Notes: a model not told the origin generated them from the sequence alone. DNA of 64,000 nucleotides from Streptomyces sp. NBC_01264 (GCF_026340675.1 NZ_JAPEOX010000001.1:6572001-6636000), one strand, 5' to 3'. Shown: positions 9,010 through 23,190, numbered from the stretch's first letter. Translations and numbers: made by a program.

Positions 9010-9369
9010 ATGATCAAGGCCCACGGAGTGGCCGAAGTGACCGACGCGGACTTCGAGGCGGAGGTGCTCGCCGAACGCGGCCGGCCCGTCCTGGTGGAGT
9101 TCACCGCCGACTGGTGCGGCCCCTGCCGTCAGCTCGCACCCGTGCTGTCCGCCGTCGCCGTGGAAGAGGCCGACCGCCTCAAGGTCGTGCAGATCGACGC
9201 GGACGCCAACCCGGACACCGTCGTGCGCTTCGGGGTGCTGTCCATGCCGACCCTGCTCGTCTTCCGCGACGGCGAGCCCGTCCTGCAACTGGTCGGAGCC
9301 CGCGCCAAGCGCAGGCTCCTCCAGGAGCTGGACGGGGTCCTGACGGCTACCGCCGCGGCATCGGGCTGA
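9010..9369 (+). CDS. trxA: Thioredoxin
   Basis: A 119-residue cytosolic thiol-disulfide oxidoreductase with the classical active site [12 protein letters not shown] and the cis-proline region SMPTLLVF. No signal peptide. The start ATG at 9010 follows GAGAGGGGAAG. It is co-directional with the MerR gene 30 bases upstream and probably under its control. Its last 23 bases overlap the 3' end of the convergent glgB gene, with no room for a terminator between them. Confidence 0.93.
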   Translation: MIKAHGVAEVTDADFEAEVLAERGRPVLVEFTADWCGPCRQLAPVLSAVAVEEADRLKVVQIDADANPDTVVRFGVLSMPTLLVFRDGEPVLQLVGARAKRRLLQELDGVLTATAAASG

Positions 9370-11662
9370 ACCAGAGCGTCGCCAGGGGCGGGAGGGTCAG
9401 CCGCAGGCTCGCCGCCCGGCCCTGCGCCGGCACCGGCTCGGGCCGCACCGGCTGGGTGTGGTGGACGCCGCTGCCGCCGTAGGCCTCCAGGTCGGTGTTC
9501 AGCACCTCCCGCCACAGCGGCACCTCCTCCGGGACCCCGATCCGGTACCCGTGCCGGACCACCGGCGAGAAGTTCGAGACGCACAGCAGCTGCGAGCCGT
9601 CCTGTGCGAACCGCAGGAAGGCGAAGACGTTGTCCTCCGCCGCGTCCGCCTCCACCCACGCGAACCCCTCCGGCACCGAGTCCCGCTCCCACAGGGCGGG
9701 CGCCGCCCGGTAGGTGCGGTTCAGGTCGCCCACGAGGCTGCGTACGCCCCGGTGGTCACCGGCCGCCGCGTAGGAGGAGTCCAGCAGCCACCAGTCCGGG
9801 CCGTACGTCTCGGACCACTCCGAGCCCTGGGCGAACTCCTGCCCCATGAAGAGCAGCTGCTTGCCCGGGTGGGCCCACATGAAGCCCAGGTACGCACGGT
9901 GTATGGCCCGCTGCTGCCACCAGTCGCCGGGCATCTTCGACACCAGCGAGCCCTTGCCGTGCACCACCTCGTCGTGCGAGATCGGCAGCACGTAGTTCTC
10001 GCTGAACGCGTAGACCATCCCGAAGGTCATGTCGTGGTGGTGGTACTTGCGGTGCACCGGATCCTTGGAGGCGTAGCGCAGGGTGTCGTGCATCCAGCCC
10101 ATGTTCCACTTCAGGCCGAAGCCGAGCCCGCCCCCGTCGGTGGGCTGCGTGACGCCCGGCCACGCCGTGGACTCCTCGGCGATCGTCACCACGCCCGGGC
10201 AGCGCCGGTAGACGGTGGCGTTCATCTCCTGGAGCATGGCCACCGCGTCCAGGTTCTCCCGGCCGCCGTGCTCGTTGGGCGTCCACTCGCCGTCCTTGCG
10301 GGAGTAGTCCAGGTAGAGCATCGAGGCCACCGCGTCCACGCGCAGCCCGTCCACGTGGAACTCCTGGCACCAGTACACGGCGTTGGCCACGAGGAAGTTG
10401 CGCACCTCCCGGCGCCCGTAGTCGAACTCCAGCGTCCCCCAGTCCGGGTGCGCGGCCCGCTGCGGGTCGTGGTGCTCGTACAGCGGCCGCCCGTCGAACT
10501 CGGCGAGCGCCCAGTCGTCGCGCGGGAAGTGCGCCGGCACCCAGTCGACGATCACGCCGATCCCGGCCCGGTGCAGCGCGTCCACCAGGAAGCGGAAGTC
10601 GTCCGGGGTGCCCATCCGGGAGGTCGGCGCGTAGAAGCCGGTGACCTGGTAGCCCCAGGAGCCGCCGAAGGGGTGCTCGGCGACCGGCATCAGCTCCACG
10701 TGCGTGAAGCCGAGCTCCGTCACGTACGCCGGGAGCTGCTCGGCCAGCTGCCGGTACGAGAGCCCGGGCCGCCAGGACGCCAGGTGCAGCTCGTACACGG
10801 AGAAGGGGGCCTGGTGCGGCGGGCGCTCCCCGCGCTTCGCCATCCACTCCGCGTCCTGCCAGACGTAGGAGGAGGCCGTCACCACCGAGGCGTTAGCCGG
10901 CGGGACCTCGGCGTGCTTGGCCATCGGGTCGGCGCGCAGGGTGTGCGAGCCGTCCGGGCGGGTGATGTCGTACTTGTACAGGGCGCCCTCGCCGACGCCG
11001 GGCAGGAACAGCTCCCACACGCCGGTGGCCCCGAGCGAGCGCATCGGGTAGGCGACCGAGTCCCAGTACGAGAAGTCCCCGCTGACCCGCACACCCTGCG
11101 CGTTCGGCGCCCACACCGTGAACCGGGTGCCCGCCACGCCCTGGTGGACCATCGGCTCCGCGCCGAGCGCCGTCCACAGCTCCTCGTGCCGGCCCTCGCC
11201 GATCAGGTGCAGGTCGAGCTCGCCGAGCGCGGGCAGGAACCGGTAGGGGTCGTGGACCTCCACCTCGTCGCTGTCGTACGTCACCAGGAGCCGGTAGTCC
11301 GGTACTTCGGCCAGCGGCAGCAGCCCGGCGAACAGCCCGTCGCCCTCCTCGAGGAGCTCGGCCCGCAGCCCCTTGGCGACGATGGTGACCGCCTTCGCGT
11401 ACGGACGCAGCACCCGGAAGGACACCCCGCCCTGCTGGGTACGGGCCCCGAGCACCCCGTGCGGATCGTGGTGGCGGCCCTCCAGCAGCCGGGCCCGCTC
11501 CTCCGCACCCAGCGCCGGCACCGGCCGGACCCCGCGCGGCGGGGCCGCCTTCCGGGCCCTGGGGGCCCGGGGCTTCTTCACGGGCTCGACGGTCTCGACG
11601 GCGTCGATGACGGGCTTGGCTTCGTCGCGGACGGTCGGTGACGGCTGTCGTGCGGCGCTCAC
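9347..11662 (-). CDS. glgB: 1,4-alpha-glucan branching enzyme
   Basis: Cuts alpha-1,4 chains and makes alpha-1,6 branches in glycogen-like glucan. The 771-residue GH13 protein has an extra Lys/Arg/Pro-rich N-terminus (about 45 residues), an N1 domain, a CBM48 domain ([20 protein letters not shown]) and the catalytic barrel: [17 protein letters not shown] with the nucleophile Asp near residue 441, IAEEST with the acid Glu near 496, and [12 protein letters not shown] near 563. The GTG start at 11662 follows GAGGAGG and overlaps the mak stop by four bases (GTGA), indicating translational coupling. In the GlgE pathway the branching enzyme makes the branched product from linear maltosyl-extended chains. 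Confidence 0.95.
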   Translation of the reverse strand: MSAARQPSPTVRDEAKPVIDAVETVEPVKKPRAPRARKAAPPRGVRPVPALGAEERARLLEGRHHDPHGVLGARTQQGGVSFRVLRPYAKAVTIVAKGLRAELLEEGDGLFAGLLPLAEVPDYRLLVTYDSDEVEVHDPYRFLPALGELDLHLIGEGRHEELWTALGAEPMVHQGVAGTRFTVWAPNAQGVRVSGDFSYWDSVAYPMRSLGATGVWELFLPGVGEGALYKYDITRPDGSHTLRADPMAKHAEVPPANASVVTASSYVWQDAEWMAKRGERPPHQAPFSVYELHLASWRPGLSYRQLAEQLPAYVTELGFTHVELMPVAEHPFGGSWGYQVTGFYAPTSRMGTPDDFRFLVDALHRAGIGVIVDWVPAHFPRDDWALAEFDGRPLYEHHDPQRAAHPDWGTLEFDYGRREVRNFLVANAVYWCQEFHVDGLRVDAVASMLYLDYSRKDGEWTPNEHGGRENLDAVAMLQEMNATVYRRCPGVVTIAEESTAWPGVTQPTDGGGLGFGLKWNMGWMHDTLRYASKDPVHRKYHHHDMTFGMVYAFSENYVLPISHDEVVHGKGSLVSKMPGDWWQQRAIHRAYLGFMWAHPGKQLLFMGQEFAQGSEWSETYGPDWWLLDSSYAAAGDHRGVRSLVGDLNRTYRAAPALWERDSVPEGFAWVEADAAEDNVFAFLRFAQDGSQLLCVSNFSPVVRHGYRIGVPEEVPLWREVLNTDLEAYGGSGVHHTQPVRPEPVPAQGRAASLRLTLPPLATLWFSPMPRR

Positions 11663-13119
11663 GCGAGCGGCCTCCTCGGGGGCTTCGGGTGGTGGGGGGT
11701 GGTGGATCCGGGGACGGGGGGATGCGTGCGGTGCGAAGGGGGACGCTGCGGCTCCGACAGCCGCCGGATCGCGGCCATCGGCACGTGCAGCCAGTCGGGC
11801 CGGTGCCGGGACTCGTAGCGGGCCTCGTACACCGCCTTGTCGGTCTCGTAGGCGCGCAGGAGCACGGGGTCCTCGCGGGGGTCCCGGCCGGTCGTGCGGG
11901 CGTAGCCCTCGCAGAAGGCGGCCCGGCAGTCGTCCGCCCAGGCGGGGGCGAACGGCCGGTGGGAGCGGGCCGCGTAGTCGAAGGAGCGCAGTATCCCGGC
12001 GATGTCCCGCACCGCCGGTTCGGGGCGGCGCCGGTCGGCCAGCGGCCGGGCCGGCTCGCCCTCGAAGTCGATCAGCGCCCAGCTGCCGTCCACGGTGCGC
12101 AGGGTCTGGCCCAGGTGCAGGTCCCCGTGGATCCGCTGGGCGGACACCCCGGCCCCGCGGGAGGCGGCCAGTGCGTCGAAGGCCCCGCGCAGCCCCGCCT
12201 CGTAGGGCCGCAGGGCGGGTACCTCGCGGGCGGTGGCGGCGAGCCGGGCCGTCATCCCGGCGGCGAGCCGGGCCGTCTGCTCCGGGCCCAGCGCGACGGT
12301 GGGCAGGGCCCCGGCCAGCGCGCTGTGCACCTCGGCGGTGGCCCGGCCCAGCGCGTGCGCCTCGGCGGTGAAGTCGGCGCCGGTGCGCAGCCGGTGCAGC
12401 GCGAGCTGCCAGCCGTCGTCGGAGCCGCGCAGGTACGGCTGGAGCACGCCCAGGGTCAGCGGTTCGGAGCCGGGCAGCTCGGCCTCGTACCAGGCGACCG
12501 GCGCGGGCACCCGGGCGCAGCCGGCGGCGGCCAGGGCGCGGGGCAGCTCCAGGTCGGGGTTGACCCCGGGGCCGACCCTTCTGAAGACCTTCAGGATGTA
12601 CGAATCCCCGTAGATCATCGAGGAGTTGGTCTGTTCCCCGGACAGCGGCCGGGGGGTGGGCGCCTCGGGGATCACGGCGGCCGGATCACGGTCGAAGCGG
12701 AGCGGTCCCAGCGTGCCGGGGGAGCGCAGCCGCTCCAGCAGCAGCGAGGCGAGCCGTGGATCGCCCAGGCCCTCGTAGACCGACTGGCCGGCGTACGGGC
12801 CCTGCTCGGCGCGGCCGATCAGGGCGGGCGCGAGGGCCGGCGGCAGCGGGCTCGGGCGGATCCCGAGCAGGAGCTGGTAGCAGTCCCCGTCCACGTCCAG
12901 CAGCAGGTGCAGCAGTCCGGGGGCGGAGCCGGGCGGCAGCAGTTCGGCGGCGGAGACGGTCCTGAGCCGTCCGATGGCGCGGCCCTTGCCCGCGAACCAG
13001 CGCTGCGCGGGCAGCCAGGCCCGCAGCATGGGCTCCAGTGGACCGAGTCCGATCCCGGGCCCGAGCCCGGCGGCCCGGTCGGCGGTGAGCCGATCCCGGG
13101 CGGATGCAGCCTCCGACAT
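11659..13119 (-). CDS. mak: Maltokinase of the GlgE pathway
   Basis: Phosphorylates maltose with ATP to maltose-1-phosphate, the GlgE donor. The 486-residue protein has an N-terminal cap region ([16 protein letters not shown]) and a kinase-like C-lobe with the catalytic loop [13 protein letters not shown] (near residue 330) and metal-binding LIDFEGEP (near 350). The ATG at 13119 follows GGAAAGGACG. The gene is separate from treS, as in Streptomyces, whereas treS-mak fusions exist elsewhere. It overlaps glgB by four bases and follows treS by about 150 bases, so a second promoter there is possible. Confidence 0.92.
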   Translation of the reverse strand: MSEAASARDRLTADRAAGLGPGIGLGPLEPMLRAWLPAQRWFAGKGRAIGRLRTVSAAELLPPGSAPGLLHLLLDVDGDCYQLLLGIRPSPLPPALAPALIGRAEQGPYAGQSVYEGLGDPRLASLLLERLRSPGTLGPLRFDRDPAAVIPEAPTPRPLSGEQTNSSMIYGDSYILKVFRRVGPGVNPDLELPRALAAAGCARVPAPVAWYEAELPGSEPLTLGVLQPYLRGSDDGWQLALHRLRTGADFTAEAHALGRATAEVHSALAGALPTVALGPEQTARLAAGMTARLAATAREVPALRPYEAGLRGAFDALAASRGAGVSAQRIHGDLHLGQTLRTVDGSWALIDFEGEPARPLADRRRPEPAVRDIAGILRSFDYAARSHRPFAPAWADDCRAAFCEGYARTTGRDPREDPVLLRAYETDKAVYEARYESRHRPDWLHVPMAAIRRLSEPQRPPSHRTHPPVPGSTTPHHPKPPRRPLA

Positions 13120-13271
13120 GGCGTCGCGTCCTTTCCCCGGGCCGTCAAAGAATGCGCAGAGTGTCCCGGATTACGCTGGTTGCTTCTCCGGTGTGTGCGA
13201 GTGTCGGGTCAGGATGGTCCGTACAGGGGCGGGCGGTTGACCCATTCGCCGCGCCCGCCCCGGGCCGGCCG

Positions 13272-16957
<3,686 letters not shown>

Positions 16958-17281
16958 GATGGGATCACCTGGGGGCAGTTCGCAGGGCTCGGTGACAACA
17001 GGCCAGCCGCCGGGGCAGCTGGTAGTGCACGCTCTGTTCGCTCTGTTTCTAGCCGCTCGGAAGACGGCTGGGCTGCGGGCATGGCCGCTCCTGTCCGCGT
17101 TCACTCGGGTGGCGGGGAGGCGGTTCCGGGGTGCGCCGTGCGCTGTACCCGAGGAGCCCTTCCCACTCCAGCCCGGCCCAACCCGCGCGTTCGGTTAACT
17201 ACTCGTACGTAGTGGAACGCCTGCCCGCACACTCCGGCTCGACACCTGCCCAGGCTCAGTCAACTCGGATAGGACTACCGG
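16958..17281. other. Non-coding gap upstream of glgE
   Basis: 324 bases between the glgE start and the remnant gene. No convincing open frame. It must hold the glgE promoter on the minus strand. A TTGACT-like element reading leftward (17258-17263) is the only recognisable box, and I see no good -10 partner. Confidence 0.5.
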
Positions 17282-17495
17282 ATGTCCACCCCTCCGCTGT
17301 TCCGGTACGTGGGACCGCCCGAACTCGCCGCGACCGTCCGGCCCGAAGCCCGCGGGCGAGCCGTCCGCGCCGCCGCGGACCTGGAGGACGAGGACGGCCC
17401 GGGAGAGCCACCGCGACGACTGGTTCGTGTGCGCCTCCTGCGACGAGGAACTGCCGCCCGCCTGGAACGTGGACGCGGGACCGGGCCCGGCGTGA
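17282..17495 (+). pseudogene. Remnant of a zinc-knuckle-ended hypothetical protein with internal deletion and frame change
   Basis: The frame opening at ATG 17282 reads MSTPPLFRYVGPPELAATV, the start I recall for a conserved actinobacterial hypothetical family of about 180-200 residues. About 105 bases in, the coherent sequence moves to another frame, which reads SHRDDWFVCASCDEELPPAW and stops at 17495. That matches the C-terminal end of the same family, which normally has a preceding CxxC partner. Here the central part, including the first CxxC, is absent. So this looks like N- and C-termini joined by a large internal deletion with a shifted frame. A plausible AGGA ribosome site precedes the ATG. 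The family match is from memory and unverified. Confidence 0.55.
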
Positions 17496-17658
17496 TCCCG
17501 GGCGCCAACGGCTCGGGCCGTGCGATCAGTCGGTGGAGGATCGCTCGAGGCGCCATGGCCGGGTGGGGCCGGCGCCGCTAGCCTTCCGAGGGTGACGCTC
17601 GCGGTGCACAGCGTGGTGCGGCCGCTCCGACCCGTAATCCCCTGCGAAGGTGGAACGC

Positions 17659-20304
17659 GTGAAGGCTATCCGTCGATTCACCGTGCGCCCCGTCCTCCCC
17701 GAGACCCTCTCGCCGCTCGCCGACCTCGCGCGCAACCTGCGCTGGTCCTGGCACGCCGAGACCCGTGAGCTGTTCCAATCCGTCGATCCCGAGGGCTGGC
17801 AGGCCGCCGGCGGGGATCCCGTCCGGCTGCTCGGCGCCGTGTCCGCCGCGCGGATCACCGAGCTCGCCGCGGACCGGCGGTTCCTGAGGCGGCTCGCCGT
17901 CGCCGCCGCCGACCTCGATGACTACGTCCACGGCGGGAGGTGGTACCAGAGCCACGAGGCGGCCGCGGAGCTGCCCGCCGGCATCGCCTACTTCTCGCCC
18001 GAGTTCGGGATCACCGCCGCCCTGCCCCAGTACTCCGGCGGGCTCGGGATCCTCGCCGGGGACCATCTCAAGGCCGCCAGCGACCTCGGCGTCCCGCTCA
18101 TCGGCGTCGGACTGCTGTACCGGCACGGCTACTTCCGCCAGTCCCTCTCCCGGGACGGCTGGCAGCAGGAGCACTATCCGGTGCTCGACCCCAACGAACT
18201 GCCCGTCGCGCTCGTGCGCGAGGACGACGGGACCCCCACGCGGGTGTCCCTGAGCCTCCCCGGCGGCCGGGCCCTGCACGCGCACGTCTGGCAGGCCCGC
18301 GTCGGCCGGGTGCCGCTCCTGCTCCTCGACTCCGACGTCGAGGACAACGACGCCGTCGCCCGCGAGGTGACCGACCGGCTGTACGGCGGCGGCAGCGACC
18401 ACCGGCTGCTCCAGGAGATGCTGCTGGGGATCGGGGGAGTGCGGGCCGTCAGGGCCTACTGCCGGATCACCGGGCATCCCGACCCCGAGGTCTTCCACAC
18501 CAATGAGGGACACGCCGGGTTCCTGGGGCTGGAGCGCATAAGGGAACTGGAGGGGCAGCAGGGACTCGGCTTCGACGCCGCCGTCGAGGCGGTGCGCGCG
18601 GGGACCGTGTTCACCACGCACACCCCCGTCCCCGCCGGCATCGACCGCTTCGACCGGGCCCTGGTCGCCCGCCACTTCGGCGAAGGCGGCGAACTGGCCG
18701 GCGTATCCGTCGACCGGATCCTGGCGCTCGGCGCCGAGACCTACCCCGGCGGCGACCCCGGGGTGTTCAACATGGCGGTCATGGGCCTGCGCCTGGCCCA
18801 GCGGGCCAACGGGGTCTCCACCCTGCACGGCGCCGTCAGCCGCGAGATGTTCGCCGGGCTGTGGCCGGGCTTCGACCCCGCCGACGTACCCATCACCTCG
18901 GTGACCAACGGCGTGCACGCCCCGACCTGGGTGGCGCCCGAGGTCGTCAGGCTCGGCGCGAAGCAGATCGGCGCCGGCCGCACCGAGGACGCCCTCTCCG
19001 TCGGCGGCTCCCAGCGCTGGGACGCCGTCGCCGACATCCCCGACCAGGACGTCTGGGACCTGCGCCGGGTGCTCAGGGAGCAGCTCGTACAAGAGGTACG
19101 GGACCGCCTGCGCACCTCCTGGCGCCAGCGCGGGGCTGCCGACGCCGAACTCGGCTGGGTGGACTCGGTCCTCGACCCCGACGTGCTGACCATCGGGTTC
19201 GCCCGCCGGGTGCCGTCCTACAAGCGGCTCACGCTGATGCTGCGCGACCCCGACCGGCTGCGCCGCCTGCTGCTGGACCCGGACCGGCCCGTGCAGATCG
19301 TGGTCGCGGGCAAGGCGCACCCGGCCGACGACGGCGGGAAGCGGCTCGTCCAGGAACTGGTGCGCTTCGCGGACGACCCCCGCGTGCGCCACCGGATCGT
19401 GTTCCTGCCCGACTACGGCATGGCCATGGCCCAGAAGCTCTACCCGGGCTGCGACGTCTGGCTCAACAACCCGCTGCGCCCGCTGGAGGCCTGCGGCACC
19501 AGCGGGATGAAGGCGGCGCTCAACGGCTGCCTCAACCTGTCCGTCCTGGACGGCTGGTGGGACGAATGGTTCGAGCCGGACTTCGGCTGGGCCATCCCGA
19601 CCGCCGACGGACTCGGCGCGGACGAGGACCGCCGCGACGACCTGGAGGCGAACGCCCTCTACGACCTGATCGAGGGCCGGGTCGCCCCCCGGTTCTACGA
19701 CCGGGCCGGCCAGGCCGGACTCCCGGTCCGGTGGATCGAGATGGTCCGGCGCACCCTGGTCTCCCTGGGGCCCAAGGTGCTCGCGGGCCGCATGGTGCGG
19801 GAGTACGTGGAGCGGCTCTACGCTCCGGCCGCGCTCTCCCACCGCGCCCTGACCGCGGACGCGGCCCGGGACCTCGCCTGGTGGAAGGGCCGGGTCCGCG
19901 CGGCCTGGCCGCAGCTCACCGTCGAGCACGTGGAGGCCCTGACCGCGGGCCCGGTCGGCGGCACCGCCGAACTCGGGGCCACCCTCACCCTGCGCGTGCA
20001 GGTCTCCCTCGACGCCCTCGCCCCCGAGGACGTGGAGGTGCAGGCCGTCGCGGGCCGGGTCGACGCGCAGGACGTGATCCAGAGCGGGCGGGCCTTCCCG
20101 CTCAAGCCCGCCGGCGGACCCGACCTGGAGGGCCGCTGGCTGTACGAGGGCCCGCTCGCCCTCGACCGTACGGGGCCCTTCGGCTACACCGTACGGATCC
20201 TGCCGGCACACCCGCTGCTGGCGACCCCGGCCGAACTGGGTCTGGTCGCGGGCCCCGCCACGGGCACGGACACGGACACGGGAGGCGGTGTCGTGCTGCG
20301 CTGA
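17659..20304 (+). CDS. glgP: Alpha-glucan phosphorylase
   Basis: Releases glucose-1-phosphate from alpha-1,4-glucans with PLP as cofactor. The 881-residue protein starts MKAIRRFTVRPVLPETLSPL with an N-terminal DUF3417-type domain (LADLARNLRWSWHAETRELF), followed by the phosphorylase fold: SPEFGITAALPQYSGGLGIL, FTTHTPVPAGIDRF, TSVTNGVHAPTW, VPSYKRLTL. The PLP lysine is K618 in EACGTSGMKAALNGC. I chose GTG at 17659 because AAGG lies about 9 bases upstream; GTG at 17650 is the alternative. It is divergent from glgE, so degradation and GlgE-type synthesis flank one intergenic region. Confidence 0.93.
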   Translation: MKAIRRFTVRPVLPETLSPLADLARNLRWSWHAETRELFQSVDPEGWQAAGGDPVRLLGAVSAARITELAADRRFLRRLAVAAADLDDYVHGGRWYQSHEAAAELPAGIAYFSPEFGITAALPQYSGGLGILAGDHLKAASDLGVPLIGVGLLYRHGYFRQSLSRDGWQQEHYPVLDPNELPVALVREDDGTPTRVSLSLPGGRALHAHVWQARVGRVPLLLLDSDVEDNDAVAREVTDRLYGGGSDHRLLQEMLLGIGGVRAVRAYCRITGHPDPEVFHTNEGHAGFLGLERIRELEGQQGLGFDAAVEAVRAGTVFTTHTPVPAGIDRFDRALVARHFGEGGELAGVSVDRILALGAETYPGGDPGVFNMAVMGLRLAQRANGVSTLHGAVSREMFAGLWPGFDPADVPITSVTNGVHAPTWVAPEVVRLGAKQIGAGRTEDALSVGGSQRWDAVADIPDQDVWDLRRVLREQLVQEVRDRLRTSWRQRGAADAELGWVDSVLDPDVLTIGFARRVPSYKRLTLMLRDPDRLRRLLLDPDRPVQIVVAGKAHPADDGGKRLVQELVRFADDPRVRHRIVFLPDYGMAMAQKLYPGCDVWLNNPLRPLEACGTSGMKAALNGCLNLSVLDGWWDEWFEPDFGWAIPTADGLGADEDRRDDLEANALYDLIEGRVAPRFYDRAGQAGLPVRWIEMVRRTLVSLGPKVLAGRMVREYVERLYAPAALSHRALTADAARDLAWWKGRVRAAWPQLTVEHVEALTAGPVGGTAELGATLTLRVQVSLDALAPEDVEVQAVAGRVDAQDVIQSGRAFPLKPAGGPDLEGRWLYEGPLALDRTGPFGYTVRILPAHPLLATPAELGLVAGPATGTDTDTGGGVVLR

Positions 20305-20344
20305 CGGCCCAGGCCGTCCAGGGCAGACCTTCAGGGGCAGAGCT

Positions 20345-21355
20345 TCAGGGGGCGGGCGGCGGGTCCACCAGCCGCCCGTCCTCCACCAGCATCCCGGCCC
20401 GCTTGACGCTGCGCAGGGCCGGGATCACCTCCACCTGCCCCACCCCGTCCACCGCGCCGATCCGCTCGGTCAGGTACGTGTACAGGGCGTCCGTGTCCCG
20501 GCACACCACCACCGCCATCAGCGAGGCGGCGCCGGTCACGGCCGCCGCGAAGGCCACCTCGCGGTGGCCCGCCAGCGCTGCCCCCACCTGCGCCAGCCGG
20601 GCGGGCGGAACGGTCAGCACGATCGTCGCCTCCGCCTCGTAGCCGAAGAGAGCCGGGACGAACTCCACGTCGAAGAAGACCGCCCCCACCTCGCGCAGCC
20701 GCTCCAGCCTGCGCCGCGCGGTGGACTCCGACAGGCCACTGGAACGGGCCAGTTCCGGGTACCCGGCGCGGCCGTCCCGGCCCAGCACCGAGAGCAGGGC
20801 CAGCTCCGCCTCGTCGAGCACGCACCGCTGCGGACCCGGATCGGCGGCCGGCCTTTCCAGGGCCGCGGCCTGGTCCGGGCCCAGGACGTCCAGGCCGACC
20901 CAGGCGTCGGGCCCCCCGAAGAACTTCCGCAGGATGGTGTGGGCACTCACGCCGGTCACCCGGCGGGTCCGCGGCAGCTTCTCCAGCAGCAGGGCGTCCC
21001 GGTCCTGGCGGGTACGGGCCCGGGTCATGCAGTGGATCTCGGTACCGCCCGAGCCCAGGGTCACCCACGCGATGTCCGGGCGGCGGGCGAGCGCCTCGGC
21101 CACCGGCAGCGCGGCGTCGGGAGCGCACTGCACCCGCAGCCAGGACTCGAAGAGCCCGACGCGGCTGCCCAGCGGCAGTCCGACGACCCGGATCAGGCCG
21201 GTGGTCCGCAGTCGCCGGTAGCGCCGTACAACGGTCTGGTCGGAGACCCCCAGGACCTCGGCCAGCCGGCTGAAGGGGGCCCGGCCGTCGATCGTGAGGG
21301 CCTGGACCAGGGACCGGTCGAGGAGATCCAGCTCCGTATCGTTCACGGTTTCCAT
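20345..21355 (-). CDS. Lrp/AsnC-family transcriptional regulator, duplicated form
   Basis: A 336-residue regulator with two AsnC-type halves. The first HTH (residues about 5-50) is LDLLDRSLVQALTIDGRAPF and LGVSDQTVVRRYRRLRTTG, followed by an effector-like region; a second HTH follows near residue 185 (LDEAELALLSVLGRDGRAGY, SGLSESTARRRLERLREVG) and a C-terminal RAM-like domain. ATG at 21355 is chosen; ATG at 21358 and GTG at 21346 are alternatives. It is divergent from the MFS exporter, with a gap of about 170 bases, suggesting it controls that transporter in response to an amino acid or related compound. Confidence 0.88.
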   Translation of the reverse strand: METVNDTELDLLDRSLVQALTIDGRAPFSRLAEVLGVSDQTVVRRYRRLRTTGLIRVVGLPLGSRVGLFESWLRVQCAPDAALPVAEALARRPDIAWVTLGSGGTEIHCMTRARTRQDRDALLLEKLPRTRRVTGVSAHTILRKFFGGPDAWVGLDVLGPDQAAALERPAADPGPQRCVLDEAELALLSVLGRDGRAGYPELARSSGLSESTARRRLERLREVGAVFFDVEFVPALFGYEAEATIVLTVPPARLAQVGAALAGHREVAFAAAVTGAASLMAVVVCRDTDALYTYLTERIGAVDGVGQVEVIPALRSVKRAGMLVEDGRLVDPPPAP

Positions 21356-21526
21356 CATTCCAGACGGTGAGATGAGGGAAATCCGGCGTCGGATGGCTGC
21401 TGGGTGGGGGGTGCCGGGGGCGGGCTGACATCGTGTGGGAGGCGGAAGCCGCGCCCGGGCCATCCGCCCGGTGCCCCGCCCCCGCACCGCCCCACCCCTG
21501 CCCCGGACACCCCCAGGAGTACCCCC

Positions 21527-23089
21527 ATGCGCAAATGGCTGCCGTTGACGGCGGTGTGTCTCGGAGCCTTCATGCTCCTGGTCGACGTCACGATCGTGAC
21601 CGTCGCCCTGCCCGACATGGCCGCCGACATGCACACCGGGTTCTCCGGGCTCCAGTGGGTGATGGACGGCTACGCGCTCGCCCTGGCCGCCCTGCTGCTC
21701 GGCGCGGGATCGCTCGCCGACCGGATCGGCCGCCGCCGCGTCTACCTCGGCGGCCTCGGCCTCTTCGCCGTCTCCTCCCTCGCCTGCGGCCTGGCCGAGG
21801 GCCCGGCCGCGCTCGTCGCCTTCCGCGCCGTCCAGGGCATCGGCGGCGCCGCGATGTTCGCCACCACCATGGCCCTGCTCAGCTCCGCCTACCAGGGACG
21901 CGACCGGGGCGTCGCCTTCGGCGTCTGGGGCGCGGTCAACGGAGCCGCCGCCGCGGCCGGTCCGATCATCGGCGGGCTGCTCACCGAGCAGTTCGGCTGG
22001 CGCTGGATCTTCTTCATCAACCTGCCGGTCTGCGCCCTCGCCGTGTACGTCACCCTCAAGGCCGTCACCGAGTCCCGCGACCCGCACGCCAAGGGCCTGG
22101 ATCTGCCCGGCATGGCCACCTTCACCGCAGGCGCCGCGGCCGTCACCTACGCCCTCATCCGCGGCGGAGAGAACGGCTGGACCTCCGCGACCACCCTGGC
22201 GCTGTTCGCCCTGAGCGCCGCCGCCTTCGCCGCCTTCATCCTGGTCGAACTGCGCAGCTCCCGCCCGATGCTGGACCTCTCGCTGTTCCGCAGCCCGACC
22301 TTCGTGGCCGTCATGGCCGCCGCGCTGCTGATGTCCGGCGCCGCCTTCGGGTACCTGATGTACGTCTCCCTGTGGCTGCAGAGCGCCGAGGGCATGAGCC
22401 CGGTCGCCGCCGGTCTGACGATGCTCCCGATGAGCCTGGCCGCCTTCGTGGTCGCCGCCGTGACCGGCAAGCTGATGCACGGGGCCCCGGCCCGGATCAC
22501 CATCGGCGGCGGGCTGTTCCTGATCGGCGCGGGCGCCCTGCTCATGGGCTGGATGCTGGACACCGGGGACGGCTGGACGGCGCTCGTCGCCGGACTGGCG
22601 GTCACCGGTCTGGGTGTCGGCATGATCTCCCCGGCCCTCGCGGCCGCCGCGATGGGGGCCGTGCCCCCGGCCCGCGCGGGGATGGCGGGCGGCGCCCTCA
22701 ACACCGCGCGCCAGCTGGGCATGGCCCTGGGCATCGCGGTGCTCGGCGCCGTCTTCCAGTCCGGTCTGGAGGACGGTCTGGCCGGCTCCGGCCAGCCGCA
22801 CGGCACGGCCGAGGCACTGGCCGGCGGCGGGGCCGGACAGCTGTTGCACGCGGCCCCGGCGGCCCGGCACTGGGTGGAGGCGGCCTTCGCGAGCGGGCTG
22901 CGCGACACCTTCTGGGTCTCGGGGGCGATGGGCCTGGCCGGGGCGCTGATCCTGGTCGTCCTGGTCCGCCGGCCGGCCGCTGCCGCGGGTGCCCCCGCCG
23001 GCGCCGCCCCCGCTGCCGCCGGGGCTCCGGCCGCGGTGCCGGGTCAGGGCTCCGGGGCGGAGCGGGGCGCCGGACACGCCGCCGTCTGA
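21527..23089 (+). CDS. MFS drug-resistance-type transporter, EmrB/QacA (DHA2) family
   Basis: A 520-residue membrane protein with about 14 predicted helices. It starts MRKWLPLTAVCLGAFMLLVD, with the DHA2 signature VDVTIVTVALPDMAADM in helix 1, GSLADRIGRRRVYLGG in the first cytoplasmic loop and a motif C-like GAVNGAAAAAGPIIGG. The C-terminus is an Ala/Gly-rich cytoplasmic tail. The start at 21527 has CAGGAG 8 bases upstream. Likely a proton antiporter exporting small hydrophobic compounds; the substrate is unknown. The divergent AsnC-type regulator is its probable controller. Confidence 0.92.
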   Translation: MRKWLPLTAVCLGAFMLLVDVTIVTVALPDMAADMHTGFSGLQWVMDGYALALAALLLGAGSLADRIGRRRVYLGGLGLFAVSSLACGLAEGPAALVAFRAVQGIGGAAMFATTMALLSSAYQGRDRGVAFGVWGAVNGAAAAAGPIIGGLLTEQFGWRWIFFINLPVCALAVYVTLKAVTESRDPHAKGLDLPGMATFTAGAAAVTYALIRGGENGWTSATTLALFALSAAAFAAFILVELRSSRPMLDLSLFRSPTFVAVMAAALLMSGAAFGYLMYVSLWLQSAEGMSPVAAGLTMLPMSLAAFVVAAVTGKLMHGAPARITIGGGLFLIGAGALLMGWMLDTGDGWTALVAGLAVTGLGVGMISPALAAAAMGAVPPARAGMAGGALNTARQLGMALGIAVLGAVFQSGLEDGLAGSGQPHGTAEALAGGGAGQLLHAAPAARHWVEAAFASGLRDTFWVSGAMGLAGALILVVLVRRPAAAAGAPAGAAPAAAGAPAAVPGQGSGAERGAGHAAV

Positions 23090-23100
23090 GCGACCCGGGC

Positions 23101-23190
23101 GGGCGTACGGGGCCGCGCGCGAAGGCCCGTACGTCGCCCCTTCGCGCGGCCCTCGTACGCCCCGAATCTGCTCCGGATCCGGGGCGTACG
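23101..23190. terminator. Two overlapping hairpins downstream of the MFS gene
   Basis: Hairpin A pairs 23101-23125 with 23139-23162 (about 24 bp with small bulges, outer arm GGGCGTACG). Hairpin B pairs CGTACGCCCCG (23154-23164) with CGGGGCGTACG (23180-23190). The two share 23154-23162 and so cannot form together. A probably terminates MFS transcription; B may be an alternative structure. Confidence 0.6.
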
